This document shows positions 10,756-23,700 of a DNA stretch of 64,000 nucleotides, in pieces. A program made the position numbers and the translations under genes. The stretch comes from Pachyseris speciosa (lineage: Eukaryota > Cnidaria > Anthozoa > Scleractinia > Pachyseridae). Where the stretch lies: the NCBI GenBank assembly GCA_016490735.1, contig JAEMWC010000009.1:82501-146500 (forward strand), given 5' to 3'. How positions within the stretch are numbered: the stretch's first letter is position 1; each line of letters opens with the position of its first letter. Below the pieces are notes generated by a model, which had not been told where the DNA came from, did no database searches, and was given only the letters and a program-made list of their open reading frames with translations.

Positions 10756-11679
10756 TTATGAATGACAAGAGTCCATTGCTCTTTTCTTAGAAAGTAAGAG
10801 CAAAACTGGATAATGAATGTCTTTGTCATACAAAGGATCTTCTTTCTTTGCCACCTGATGTCTTGACCAGACCAAAGAGTCGTATTTTTCAAGCTTGACT
10901 GTGTTAAACTTTGACCCAGCTTTGCTGCAGAATAATTCAAGTGTGTCTTTTCGACTTGGAGCCATCACAATGGCTAAACCAGAATCTTTGAGGAGGGTTT
11001 CCATAACATGAACTAATCCCGAATGATAGTGAGTAAAAAACAAGCAATCAGCACAGATTACAAAATCAAACTCGGATTCCAGATCAAAAAGATTTGCTTC
11101 TTCACCCCAAACTAAACACTGAGATGTCACAATGGTTGAACCAAACGATGTTTTATTTCGGCGAATGATGGCTTCCATGTTTTCTGTGCATTCTTTGTTA
11201 CCGTCTGTAAGTAAAACTTTTGACGGATCTGCGCAAGAAGCTAAGAAAATCCCAGCTAGGCCAGTCATTCCTGCACCAAGTTCACAAACTGCTTTCCCTT
11301 TCATCCGATCATTGTGTTTGAGCAGATAGTATGTTAATACTTCTTCTGAAGGCCATAAGCATACGTTACCAGTGTTGTCAAAGCCAGTTAGATCTTCTAT
11401 AGTAACTTGTCTAGACCGTTGCCTTACAAACAAAGGTTTGTCAACGAAACTGACATTTTCCACAAGTTCTCGCTCAAGGCGATAGTCAAGCCAGTGATAA
11501 TCATTCTCTCTTTCGTATATTTTTTTCGAAAACAAGTTGAATCCTGCAAATCTCCGTACAGAAATCTTGCTGTTTTCTGTTTCTAGCGCTTGTTTCTTAA
11601 TAACTGAAGCTAAAATTTGCCATCTTTGCAGAGCTTTCTGATGCTGCAAATTATCCGCCATTTTAATACACCGGCTCAT
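10756..11679 (-). CDS. CAMKMT: calmodulin-lysine N-methyltransferase, intronless
   Basis: A single open frame of 307 codons encodes the class I SAM-dependent enzyme that trimethylates a calmodulin lysine (Lys115 in vertebrates). Family blocks are clear: SVRRFAGFNLFS near residue 41, TGFDNTGNVCLWPSEEVL near 97, the SAM-binding motif VCELGAGMTGLAGIF near 131, LLTDGN near 156, FDFVICADCLFF near 204 and YDKDIHYPVLLLLSKK near the C-terminus. DNTGNVCxWPSEEVL is diagnostic for this family against other METTL21-like enzymes. The first ATG gives MSRCIKMADNLQ; the second Met, residue 7, may be the true start. Human CAMKMT (323 aa) is encoded by many exons over a large locus, whereas this copy has no intron. 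It converges on RTCA and is divergent from ANKRD13C. Confidence 0.95.
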   Translation of the reverse strand: MSRCIKMADNLQHQKALQRWQILASVIKKQALETENSKISVRRFAGFNLFSKKIYERENDYHWLDYRLERELVENVSFVDKPLFVRQRSRQVTIEDLTGFDNTGNVCLWPSEEVLTYYLLKHNDRMKGKAVCELGAGMTGLAGIFLASCADPSKVLLTDGNKECTENMEAIIRRNKTSFGSTIVTSQCLVWGEEANLFDLESEFDFVICADCLFFTHYHSGLVHVMETLLKDSGLAIVMAPSRKDTLELFCSKAGSKFNTVKLEKYDSLVWSRHQVAKKEDPLYDKDIHYPVLLLLSKKRAMDSCHS

Positions 11680-11735
11680 CCTTCAATGTTTCATGGGATA
11701 TGTGACTGACGTCATGAGGTAACGCAGCAAACAAG
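11680..11735. promoter_or_regulatory. compact bidirectional promoter of CAMKMT and ANKRD13C with a CRE
   Basis: Only 56 bp separate the two annotated start codons. The palindromic cAMP response element TGACGTCA lies at 11707-11714. CRE sites bound by CREB/ATF are common in divergent housekeeping promoters. If CAMKMT starts at its second Met the gap is 18 bp longer. Both 5' UTRs must be very short or overlap. Confidence 0.6.
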
Positions 11736-14700
11736 ATGGATGCCTTGTGTGATCGCTTTCCTCTCCATAGAGCGGTCTTTGAGGGCAATTTGCGCAAAGT
11801 TTCAAGCTGCTTGCGGACTAGTGACATAGCAGAAAGAGATGTCCATGGTAAGAATCACCTTTGCTATCGCGATCGTGTTTAAAGGCACCAAACAGTTTGT
11901 TTTCCTTTCCACCCATCACCGGCCGGCATATCTTATGGTTGATATTTTCAATTCTTGTGTTTGTTCTTCCTCGCGATCTTTAACGATCTTCCTTCATGTT
12001 GTTCTTAAACAGATGTATTTGTCTAGCACATACGTATACCTGAATGCTCTTCTTATCGCAAAATTTCTATCGTGATTACTTTTTGATTTATTCCGGAAAA
12101 ATCGATGACATGTTGACTTCATGCGGGCTTCATGTCAGGTGATGACAACGTAACAACAAGAACCACTTCAAAACAATTCGCTAATTTTACGCATTTATAA
12201 ACGCCTGAGTTTTATTTGTATCAAAATTTGTTTGTATCTTATCTTGATCGACAAATCTTAAATGTTTTTTTTTCTTCGTGCAGACTCAATTTCCAAAAAT
12301 AGCAATCCGAAAAATTTCATTTGTGATTGTGTTAAGCTTGAATTATTTACCAATAGTTAAAGTACCATAATCTAAATATTGTGGGAGTCTTGTAATGCTT
12401 GTCATCGACAATAGCACTTTAGAAAGTCATCAATAATGTATATTGATCTTTATCGACCATGCAAATCATTTGCTTACAGACAGAGAAACTCCTAGCTGTT
12501 CTGTAAACTTGAAGCTCACTCACATGGGAAAAAAAATGAATTTTGCCAAGAAAGCTGAGAGAGCGAGAGATTAAAATAGCCACTAGAAATAATGATAAAC
12601 AGTTTCCAAAACAAACAAGTCTCAGTGCAATATATATACAGCGTTCGAAAGGTTTGACTTGAAACAAATTAATGTTGTGGTGATCATTGGTAACTCATCT
12701 GCAAGAGACCCAAGGGCAGATATCTATTCAGAATGAGTTGAAAATTTTGCTGATGAAATCAGGACCACAGAAAGTTTACAAGACGCCTTCTGGTCCGTCT
12801 TGTAGTCTTTTCCTTGTCCTGATTTTGCCTGCAAAATTTTCGACCTATTCTGAATATCTGCCGGAGCCCCTTTGTCTGGAGGGATGATGGCAACTCAACT
12901 GGTGTTGAATAAAAGGTTCAAGATACAAATATCCATGAGACAGATTTCTGAGGCATGTTTTTAGAAGCCCTATTAGCTTATCAAGCCAAAAACCTATTTT
13001 GTGAGCTCAATGATCCTCAACAGAGATTCAGTTTTTAATGATTTGAAAACTTTATTTCAGATCATTATAATTTATTTTATAATAACACTTTGTCCAATTT
13101 CAATAAAATTAATACTTCTAGGCTATGTTATGTTACTAGGCCCACAGAAGTAGACAAGGTCCTGGCACCAGTTCTTCAAAGAGTGGACAGATTTCTGCAG
13201 TGGTTAAGTTGCTTCCCAGCAGAAAAAAGTCTTCTGTAACTAATACATTTTTACCACTAAATTGTGACTTATCTGCTGGATAAATCTATTCACTCTTTGA
13301 ACAACTGGGGTCTGGTGTAACAAAGGATTCATAGTCTACAGTGGTAATGTCATGTCAAACAAGGACAAGAGTCAACAAGAATGGACAGGAATTCAAAGTC
13401 CTGCTCTCCACATGATCTAATAATGAAAGGTCAAATTTTAACCTTTCACTGGATCATAAAAATTGAATATATACTTATGCTCTCCCTGGCTTTGAATCTT
13501 CTAAAATTTGCAAACAAATTCAAGTGGTCAAACTTGCATTATTTTTACTGGGAACAGTCTTGTTCCTTGGTGGCTCTTGCACACCATCAATAGCATTTCC
13601 CACCCCTGTCAAAATGTTTTTTTTTGTTTTAGTAGTGGGCAGCAAACCTTGCCTGCTAGAGAACTCACACGTGAAGTCCAAGTGTGAAGTAAGGGGCAAA
13701 TAATTGACTATAGGTGGCAAATTTGCCAGCTGCCCACAAATTTTGACAGGGCTGATTTTCACCCCTTTAAGTTCTTTGTAAACACAGAATTCTTGTCTGA
13801 AAAGCATAACCAAGATTTACCTAGCACACCATCATTCATTTAGCCTTAAAGAATGTGTTCATTGGATTTATTTTCACAGAGAAAAACTTGGTACAACAAA
13901 ACATTTACCAGTTCTAAGAAGAGCATTAAGCAGTGTCTGTTTGTTTCATTTTTCCTCAGGAAATACCCCTCTTCACTTAGCAGTTCTTTTAGGCCACAAA
14001 GGTGAGCTTCCAATTACAGTGTAATTCAACTAATGGGAGTTACAGGCAGCTGTATGTGTCATTTTAGCCAATGACTTAGGTGCAATCTGCTTGGTTCCTG
14101 GGATGTCTGATGTGGAGGTCAATTTAGGGTTGTGGAATTTTGCATAGCACAAAGTTTTGTTTTTAAATAAATAAATAAATTGACATTCTGTAACAAGGGT
14201 GACACTTTTACAAACCTGTGGCCCTCCAAATTCCAGATCAAATTGGAATTTGGAAATGTTGATTTGAGGAGAGGAGAAAATCCCGGAGCAGAGTAGAGAA
14301 CCAACAAAAAACTCAACCCACATATGCCACGCCAAGTCCAGGAATCGAACCTGGGCCATCCCAGCTAAAGTGTCCCAGGCCTAGAAATGACTCTGAATAT
14401 TTAGTAGGAATTAAAAGAATTAACTTTTCTTTAGGAAGATGTGCTTATTTAGAATATAAAACTGAAACCTCAGCTCCTGTCTGTGGTCAATGTGGATGAT
14501 CATGACTACTCTTCTATTTTTTTAATTTGTTATCCCAAATCTGTCAAGTAAAACCAGTCTCATTAATCTGTGCACCCTGGGCTGTTAAAATAGGTTCACA
14601 TATTTTTGTTCACTTTTGAAACATACTAATCAATAGTTTTCGCAAGGTTTCTCATGCCTGCACATAGAGTGTGTTGAAATGAAACAGTTTTAGCTTTAGG

Positions 14701-17700
14701 GGGTAAGGGGTTAATCTCATGTTATTCTTTCTGTCTGCAGAATGTGTGTATTTATTGCTGGCTCACGGAGCACCAGTCAAGGTTAAAAACAACTTTGGAT
14801 GGAGTCCTCTGGCTGAAGCTATTAGCTATGGAGACAGACAAATAAGTGAGTTATATGCAGCTATGAATGCTAGAAACAGCATTTGTCAATATTGATTGTG
14901 TCATATACAGTGTTATGGTTCAATTTTATCCTTGGTCTAAATTTTTTCTACCAAAGTTTTTGGGTATGGTAACATATGATAATTAGTTTAAAACAATGGG
15001 ACAAAAGAGTTTAAACCAAGGGTAATATCGAACCATAACAATATACAACATTGGAAAAGAGAATCTAACAAAAGACCTCAAAGAGGACACATGGCTACTG
15101 GTAATGAAAACACACAAGGAGAAGGAAAAGAATTAATGGGAAAATGTGAATTTTGGTAAAATTGTTTGTGGAGTGGTTGAGCGGATACAAGTGAGCACAT
15201 AGGAAAGGAAAATGCAGAGTCTGCAGTGTCAAACATTTTGCCTACAAAGGTCAGCAGTTTCTCCAAGGGTGTTTCTATCAATCTTCATAGATGCCATATT
15301 TATCATAAAAACTGGCTATTTTTATGTGCAGTTTCTTGTTCAAATGAGATTCTAAGAACTGTTGACTGTAAAAGATAGATATTTAGTTTAGAACTCACAT
15401 TTCAGTGAAGAAAATTGAATAAAAGAAGTTGGGTAAAGGTCAAATTAATTCCGAATGTTTTCTCTCTCAGTTCGGAAGATCCCTCCGAAAAGCTTGGACC
15501 ATCTTAAAGCATTCGATGAGGTAGATGTTACTGACAGTAATTATTATTGCCAGTAACCACAAAAATGAAATGTGGTAAAGCAGTGATTTCCAGTTACAAG
15601 TTCACGAATAATGACAACACATAAAATAGGTGTCCTTAAGGGTTGGTCCGGCCGGGGTTTGAACCCGCAACATCCTGCACAGTAGTCCGATGCTTTACCA
15701 ACTGAGCTAACCAGTCGGCAGTGAACCAGGCTGATTACAGTGTTTTTATTATAGTTACCTCATTACTAAAGAAGCTCAAACAGCAGTCAAGAGATGCTCT
15801 TGAAGAGAGAAGACCTCAGCTGACTACTGCCTTGGAAGAGGTTTGCTATCCCACTTCCTAATTTCACTGGAACACTTTAGTGTAAGATCACACAGATAGG
15901 TGTTAAGAAGATTTAGAGAAATAATCATTTAATTGACACATCCATTGTTTCTGAATTCTATCTGTCTTCTTTCCTGCCCTCTTTCTAGCTTGGAGACTTC
16001 TATGTAGAGATCAACTGGGATTTTCAAAGCTGGGGTAAGGTTTCATTATTATGTTTCAACAACAACAACTTTATTTACCCTTATTTTATTTTCTTATTCT
16101 TAAGTTTATTTTACAATAAAAATTCTTTCACAGTCTGAATACAGTTTAGCCTCCTTTGCAGCCATTGTTTATGTCGGTCCTATTCTCCCTCGCCACCAAT
16201 GCCTGATGAACTGAGCCAGAAATTCTGTTCCCAGGAGCTGACCAATCACTTATTTTATTTTCTTATTCTTAAGTTTATTTTATAATAAAAATTCTTTCAC
16301 AGCCTGAATACAGTTTAGCCTCCTTCGCAGCCATTGTTTGTGTAGGTCCTATTCTCCTCGCCACCAATGCCTGATGAACTGAGCCAGACATTCTGTTCCC
16401 AGGAGCTGACCAATCACATCGTGGCTTTTAAATTTCAGTGGCTAAGTTCCCGTAGCCTCCTCGCAGCTGTTGTTTGTGTCAGTTTAGCAGACGCTGGTGG
16501 GGAGGGAGAATAGGACCAACACAAACGACAGCTGCGAAAGAGGCTAAATACAGTTTGAATGCCAAAGAAATCTGTGTGTTTTGCTATTAAAATTTTGTTT
16601 TTTGTTGCAATGATGTTGAAAGGCCACCTGGGCATAACCAACTTCTTTGCATTCTAGGTTGATTTGTTTTTGTTGTTTTTCCCCCTTTATTTTTCTCTGT
16701 TTTTTTGTTCTAATTCTGACCAAACTGTAAGGAAGTATAGGATGTGGTTCCTCAAAAAGTGTCATTTTTATCAAAAATAAGGGCAAATCCTAAGAAAACC
16801 GGAAAATAATTTAACTGCTACATGTAGTTTACCTCAGTCCTGGACACTTTAAGGTAATTCCCCTGAAAAGGATGTACTAGATTTTTTTCAGACTTGGCGC
16901 AATTGATAGTCATGCATAGGACATTGAAAAAATGCAATAAAAAGATGGGGTTACCGTGCTTGTTTTCGCCCGGCATACTGGTTGTTCTGAGTGTTTTTAT
17001 GGAGTTGCACAACTAATGTTGAAGCTTGAACAACTGAATAAAGCTATTATTATGTAGTAAAAACTATCATGAATAGTTGTGAAAACTCGAGCCTAATTGT
17101 GTTTCTGGGCTATATTCTTTTAGTAATGTGATTTCAAATTGCCTGATCTTGCAAATAATGTGAGGAAATTGGACCACTACATCATCATCTCAAAGTCCTT
17201 CCTGGCTCCAAATGCAGAGTTTCACCTCATTTATATATAAATAATCCAACTTCTACTATTAAACTTTTTTTCTCCTTAAAATATGTTTTTTGTGTGCCTA
17301 TTAAGTGTACATTACACCAATAAAAAAGGGTGGTCACCATGCTTGCTTCTTTGCAACATGACGACACAGGGAAAATTTCAGCTGAAAAAGCTCAATGTCA
17401 AGGCAAATACGCAATGTTTCTAGTGTACGGGCACACAAGCGCATGCTAAATGACGCCATAAATTGTGTGCACAGTAAGGATGTGCCATGCAATTGTGAGG
17501 AATCACTTTAATTGATATTGCTTGTGATATGACTTATGTGCTGAACACAAATAATTTTTCACAGTGCCGCTTTTGTCAAGAATATTGCCATCAGACACCT
17601 GCAAAATATACAAGAAAGGCTGCTCTATAAGGTACTACCTTTATTTCTCACTCAGAGGCAGAACTTGGTTAAATCTGAAGTGTGTCTAGTTTCTATAATC

Positions 17701-20700
17701 TGTAGCTACTTGTCTCACCTGCTAAAGAATAAGCCATTGCATAAACATTTCTTGTGGTTCTTTTTATATGCTTTTAAATACAGGTTGTTTCTCATGTTTT
17801 ACCAGATTTACTTTGTTGCTGTTTGTAGATCTTGACATAACCTTCACTCTTGAATTCAATTCTTTATGAGTTTGATAATTTGTTGCCATCTCTTTTCACC
17901 AGAATGGATAGCACTCTAGTAGATTTTACAGATATGAAATGGCAGAGAGGCGACTTAACTTTTATTTTCAATGGTGATGCAAAAGGTATGCATTAACAAT
18001 GCAATGAGCTTTTCCCTTTAAAACTCTTACTAACTCTTGACACAGTACAACATAATACAGGGCTGTCGATACCCAGAGTCTTCAAATATTAAGAATTGAT
18101 CAGGAGGGGATGACAGATGACATCATACGCACATGACATCATTGCAATATTTGATCCAACCAATCACATTATTGCTTAATGTATTACAGCGGCAACGCTT
18201 GTAAGAACAGCTTATTGGAGTTTATGAGGAAATGTTTTAATTAATTTTGTTATCCATGTTAACGGTAAAGTAGCTCAAACAATGAAAAATATTTGAGATT
18301 TTATTGTTGTGAAAGTCTAGTGTCACAAGAAATGGCAAACTTCAGCAATTATCTGGGAGATTTCAGACTCTACCGGTAATCTGGAGATTAGGACAGACAG
18401 TCCGAAATCTGTGCATAGTCTTCCAGATTATCCAGGAGGGTTGAAAGCCCTCAGGTGATAATATATTATACAGTCATGTACCTCTGCCATAGCCTACAGA
18501 GACCTGATAAAACTAACTTTGGATGGGATCGTGGAGTAGGACAAGAGACTCCATGTGGCACTGAGGCCTAAGGGTATGTTGAGGAAATCAGGAAAGGACG
18601 GTGGAAAAGTTCTTGAAAATTCACATAACACAAAATAATAAGGTCAAGATTCATTGATGAGGCCTTTACAGATCTAAGTATACAAGTGGAAGGCGTCCTA
18701 TGCAACTAGTAAACGTATCAAAACTTGATAAACTATGATGCCTCTGATTGAATTTTGTACCAAGGCACCTCCTATCTCATCTTTTTCTTGAATCTCATAA
18801 ATTTCCTGGTCACCAAAACTGAAGCTCTCTTCAACTACTAGTTTGTATCTGTGTTGATGTTGTTTTTCCTTTGACAGGGAAACAGTCCTTTGCTGTATTA
18901 GATAATGAGAAAAAGGTTTTCCAGAGACTCAGGACAGAGGTGAGTGGAATAATGGTGAAGTTTATACAGTACGTAAGTTAATATGAAGTTACCATTATAA
19001 AATTAGGGATCCTTTGATAACATGGAAATCTTCCTTTCAGGACACAGAAGCAGAAATTGAGGAGGAGGTCGATTTGCTAATGAGCAGGTATGTGTGTTAA
19101 CCCATGCAGTGCCGTAACCAACTGAGCACCAATAAAATTAGTACTGAGCACTGACATGGGCCCAGCGTAATATTCTTATCGTCTCATCAGTGCTCACTAA
19201 TGGGATTTTCTTGAGAGGTCAGTGGGTTACGTAATATGTTATTTCAAGGTTACAGTAGATAAATGTAACCTGTATATTGTTGGTCATTTTGCAGTGACAT
19301 TGTTTCAGCGATGATGTCAACCAAACCCATCACTTTTAGTCGATCACAGGCTGGCTGGATCTGGCGTGCGGACAGAACAGTGAGTAACTTTTGCATGCAG
19401 AGTTGTGTTGTTGAAAGTACGCAGTTTTAAAGATGCAAAAAAAAAAATGCATCAGCTATGCAAAGTTCAAGTTATCAATTCAAACTAATGAAAACCATAA
19501 GTTTAAAAAGACACATTTACATTGAGTGGAATATATATTTTTCAACACAAAAAGAGGAATTTTGTATCTCCAAGTGGCCATATATTGTTCTATTTATTAT
19601 ATAAACACCAACGAAATACCAAACCATTTCACTTTATTTCTTTAATGCTGCAAAAGGGGCAATTTATTATGTAACCATAGCAATGGTGATCTCTCCACAT
19701 GTAAAGATGACATGTTATTAGGGGACTTCAGATTTGAGTACGAGTACAAGATCGAGTACAAAGTACGTCTTTCAAACTTCAAACCAGTCTCCTCCACAGA
19801 ACCCTTACTCTTCCTTATTGTTTAATAACAGAAAATAAGATTTTAGAAACAGGATTGATATACGAAGTGCTTATGTAAAGCACACAAACCACATTTAAAA
19901 AGTTATACTTGTACTCAATCTCGTACTCGTAGTCAAATCTAAAGGTCCCTATTGTCACATGTGAAGATATCATGTTTTAATAAACACAAAAGCTCACCTG
20001 GTATTTCATTGGTGTTTATATAATAAAAGTTAATATATTCATTGACTTGTTCAATAAGATGTGTGTAAATAGAAGATATTACATGGACACGTGGAGATAT
20101 GCAATTTCTCTTCGAGTGTTGAAAAATATTTCACAAGTGAGCACAGGGAACAAGTAAAATAATTTTCAACACAAGAAGAGAAATCTCACATCTCCAAGCA
20201 GTCATGTACAGTGTAATGTTCTGTTTATTATACAAACAACAATGATCAAATACCAAACCATTTCACTTTAGCTACGAAAGGCACGATTTATCATGTAACC
20301 ATAGCAATGGTGATCTTTTCACATGTGAAGATAACATGTTATTTCCACTTGTGGAAATATCATGTTTTCGCATGTAAGCTAGCGTGGTATTTCATTGGTG
20401 TTTATATATTAATAATATGTTTTCTCCTTCTCTCATAGGAAATGGTTGGCCCTTATCTTTCTGAAGTGTACTCAATTAATGGAATGCTCCTGATCTCAAG
20501 AAAAAGGTTAATTTCCATTTTACAGCATTCCTCAGTAAATTTGGGTATCTCTTAGGTCTCTCTGTTCAGATTTAATCTTATCTTTAATCAGAATAATTGC
20601 CAATAGTAAACTTCAGCTGAACTAGACTGCTTAATACAGGTTGCACAGAATACATGTCAAACACAAAAATGCTGTAAGAGTTCATGCTCAAAGGCCCTCA

Positions 20701-23700
20701 AAAAATCACTTGGTTAACATCTCCCGCACGGAATAGGATGGCGTGACGAAGTAGAACATAGTGTAAAAACAAACCAACAAAACAGCAACGCCAAGTTGTA
20801 ATATATTTGAGTGATTCAAGACAATAGAAACAGCTTGTTGGGACTTTGTAAAGGGTGACCTGCCACTGCTTAATAGAGGTGACCACTTCAAAGAGGTCAA
20901 AATTGCAGTAATTAAGGGAAGTAATTTTTGGGACTTTGACAACTCACCGCATAATAGAGGGTGACTGCTTAATATGGTTCCGCTTAATACAGGTTTGACT
21001 GTATCGTACAGTCAATAAGTTGTATGACCTTTTGAAAGTCTGCACAATTGGCATAACAGCTTCAGATGGGAGTCATGAAATTCTGTTTGTTTTCTTAGTA
21101 AAACACTTAATTAACATACTCTCATAAGGAAACATCCTAAGCACCAGTAAATTGGTTAATTTTACATTTACTTTGTGTTGTTGCCCTGTAGGAGAGAACA
21201 CCTGACTGAAGAAGATGTTGTTAAAAATAAGGTGCATTGTGTTTCTGTTTCTTACCAGACACAGTTTATCATGATTAATTGAATGCAGCACATACAGTTG
21301 AATTAATGAAAAATGATTCAAAGTTTAAGTTTTGCGTTAATAACCGCCATCAAATAAATGTAACGTCTTATGATGTCCAACATTTGATGACTTGAATATG
21401 TGACTGATCATCGCAGTTATGAACACTACTTAAGCAGTAGTGAAAATAAAGCCTGATAAAAATAGTCCAGTATCGAGTTTACCATGACCACTGAATAAAA
21501 GCCCGAGAACGCATTTGTACAGGGTTAACCTCCATCTGAAGTGAATATATTCACAAATTCCAGCGAGAAGATGATCTGTTTACAGCTCTGTCTATTGTTT
21601 AATTTTCAAATTTGTGGCATCTTCCTACCGGTATTTGTGAATATTTCACTTTAGGTCGAGGCTAACTCTGTAAAAATGTATACTCCGTACTTTTACTCAG
21701 TGGTAATGGCGAACCAGAAACTGGACTATTCAGACATGTTCAGAATTTTGGTTCGAATCCCGTACAAGCCTGAATTTTTTAGGCAATATTTTCACTACTG
21801 CTTAACCCATTGACTACCGGCTGTTTTTACATTTTCGGAGTGATTTTCCACCTATAAACGATGAATAGCAATTTGTGACTCTTTATTTGAACTACCAGGG
21901 AAAAGTGGTGCTGTCCTAAGCCACTGGAGGCTCAAGGTTTCTGAAAATGTCATTTTGGCGTAGCTATTTTTTATCCGTGAAGCGACAACAATGGCCCAAG
22001 TTCGGTTTGCTTGCGATTTCTGCTAAATTTACAGCCATTTTTCATCTTTAGCGGCTGCCTGATGAGCATCATTAAGCATGACGGTAGCTAAGAGTCCACT
22101 TTCTCAAAGAATCGAGCAAGGTGATGTACTTTGTTGTTGAACTTGGCTTGTTACTCGACAAACTGGGAATTTGGCCGGTCGAACACTTAGTACCTTTGGG
22201 ACTCAACTATTGATGAATTTCTCGACCTACCGCCACATATTTTGGAATTTCTGAGTACTGAAGATGACCACAAGCAGGAATTTTTGGCAGTAGGTCGGAG
22301 TGGCTGTGTGAAAGAATTGGGAGAAGGAACCGGTGCTGTCAAAAATTCTCATCATTTCCCAGCATGCAATGTGGTCTAGATGTTGAAAATGGCGGAAAGG
22401 CCCGAATGCACTGGAACAAAAGGCTGTATCTACGCTCGGGAGAAGAATATGAACAAAAAAAGTCATTTCTAAGCTAGAAAAAGGACTGAATTTCGTTATG
22501 ATGGTTGAAGTTTGGTTTTTCGGCGATGATTTCCTTAAAAAACATGAAGGCAAAAAGGGCAATTTTTTTTTTGTTGTTTCTCTTTGATGTTAAAAACGGT
22601 CAGTTTCGTTCTTGTCCAAACTCAAAAGGCCATATTTGGTAAAAATCGCTACGTTTCTTGCATTTATTGGATATCCAAATTTAAAGGGCATTCCATTTCG
22701 TGCTCACAACTAACAGTTAAGGCAATATTCGTGCGATTGAGAAAGTTGCAATGTTTTAAAGCATGGAAGTTTTTTACGGCCGGTTTTGGCCGGCACGGGT
22801 GCCAATGGGTTAAGAAGTGTTCATAACTGCAATGATCATTCACATATTCATTCTTTAATCCGCAGTTCAAATATACATGAATGATTTTCATATGTTCATT
22901 CTCACATATTTGATGACTTGTTGCAAAAGTATTGTGCTTTTCCTTGTGCAGCACATTGTCTTACTGTTGGCTGCCATGTATTTTTTTAGAGACCCATGGT
23001 AATGGTTTTTATACATTATCACTATTAATATCAACAGGCTCTTATCGACAACCTGAGTAAAGGAAATGCAAACATTATGGACACTTTGCCTGAGGTGAGA
23101 AAATTCACAACTGGCAATAATTTTGTTTCACCCTGTCAATAAAGTTACGCCCTGTTTATGTGGAGAAACATTGTCCCAGGTAAGAGGGTCACCCTCCTAG
23201 TCCAGTCAACTTTAGCGAGCGTTCATATCAGAAAAAGTTGACCCCTTTGCCCGAGCCAACAGCACTCACACATGCTCTAATTGCCTTCCCTCGACCGAGT
23301 TACCCAGCTGAGCAAGCCAAAGTGTTTATAATGAGAAAAGTTGGCCCGGCTAGGAGGGTGACCCTACCATCACAAAAGGGTGACGCAGCTACGCAGGTCA
23401 CCCTTCTAGCCAAGTCAAGTTTTTGTTTCTCATGTAAATGGGAAAGCGAGTGACCCTTTTCTCCATATAAACAAGGCCTTAGTCATGCAAGAAGGGAGTT
23501 GGGAAATCTTGAAAATGAAGAGGCTACTTAATTGTCGAATTTCAGTTCATTTTCAATATACTTATGGAACCATGCAAACACAGTTTGCTACTCAGCTTTC
23601 GACACACATCTCTATTGAAAGAAAAACTTTTCGCCCCGAGTCGGAATCGAACCGACGTTCCCCAGTTACTAGTCGGGCGTGATAACCACTATACTACCGG

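Noticed and set aside
16198..16225. CTGATGAACTGAGCCAGAAA, twice in a tandem duplication
   Set aside because: It contains CTGATGA and GAAA but no helix II between them and no cleavage triplet; not a ribozyme.
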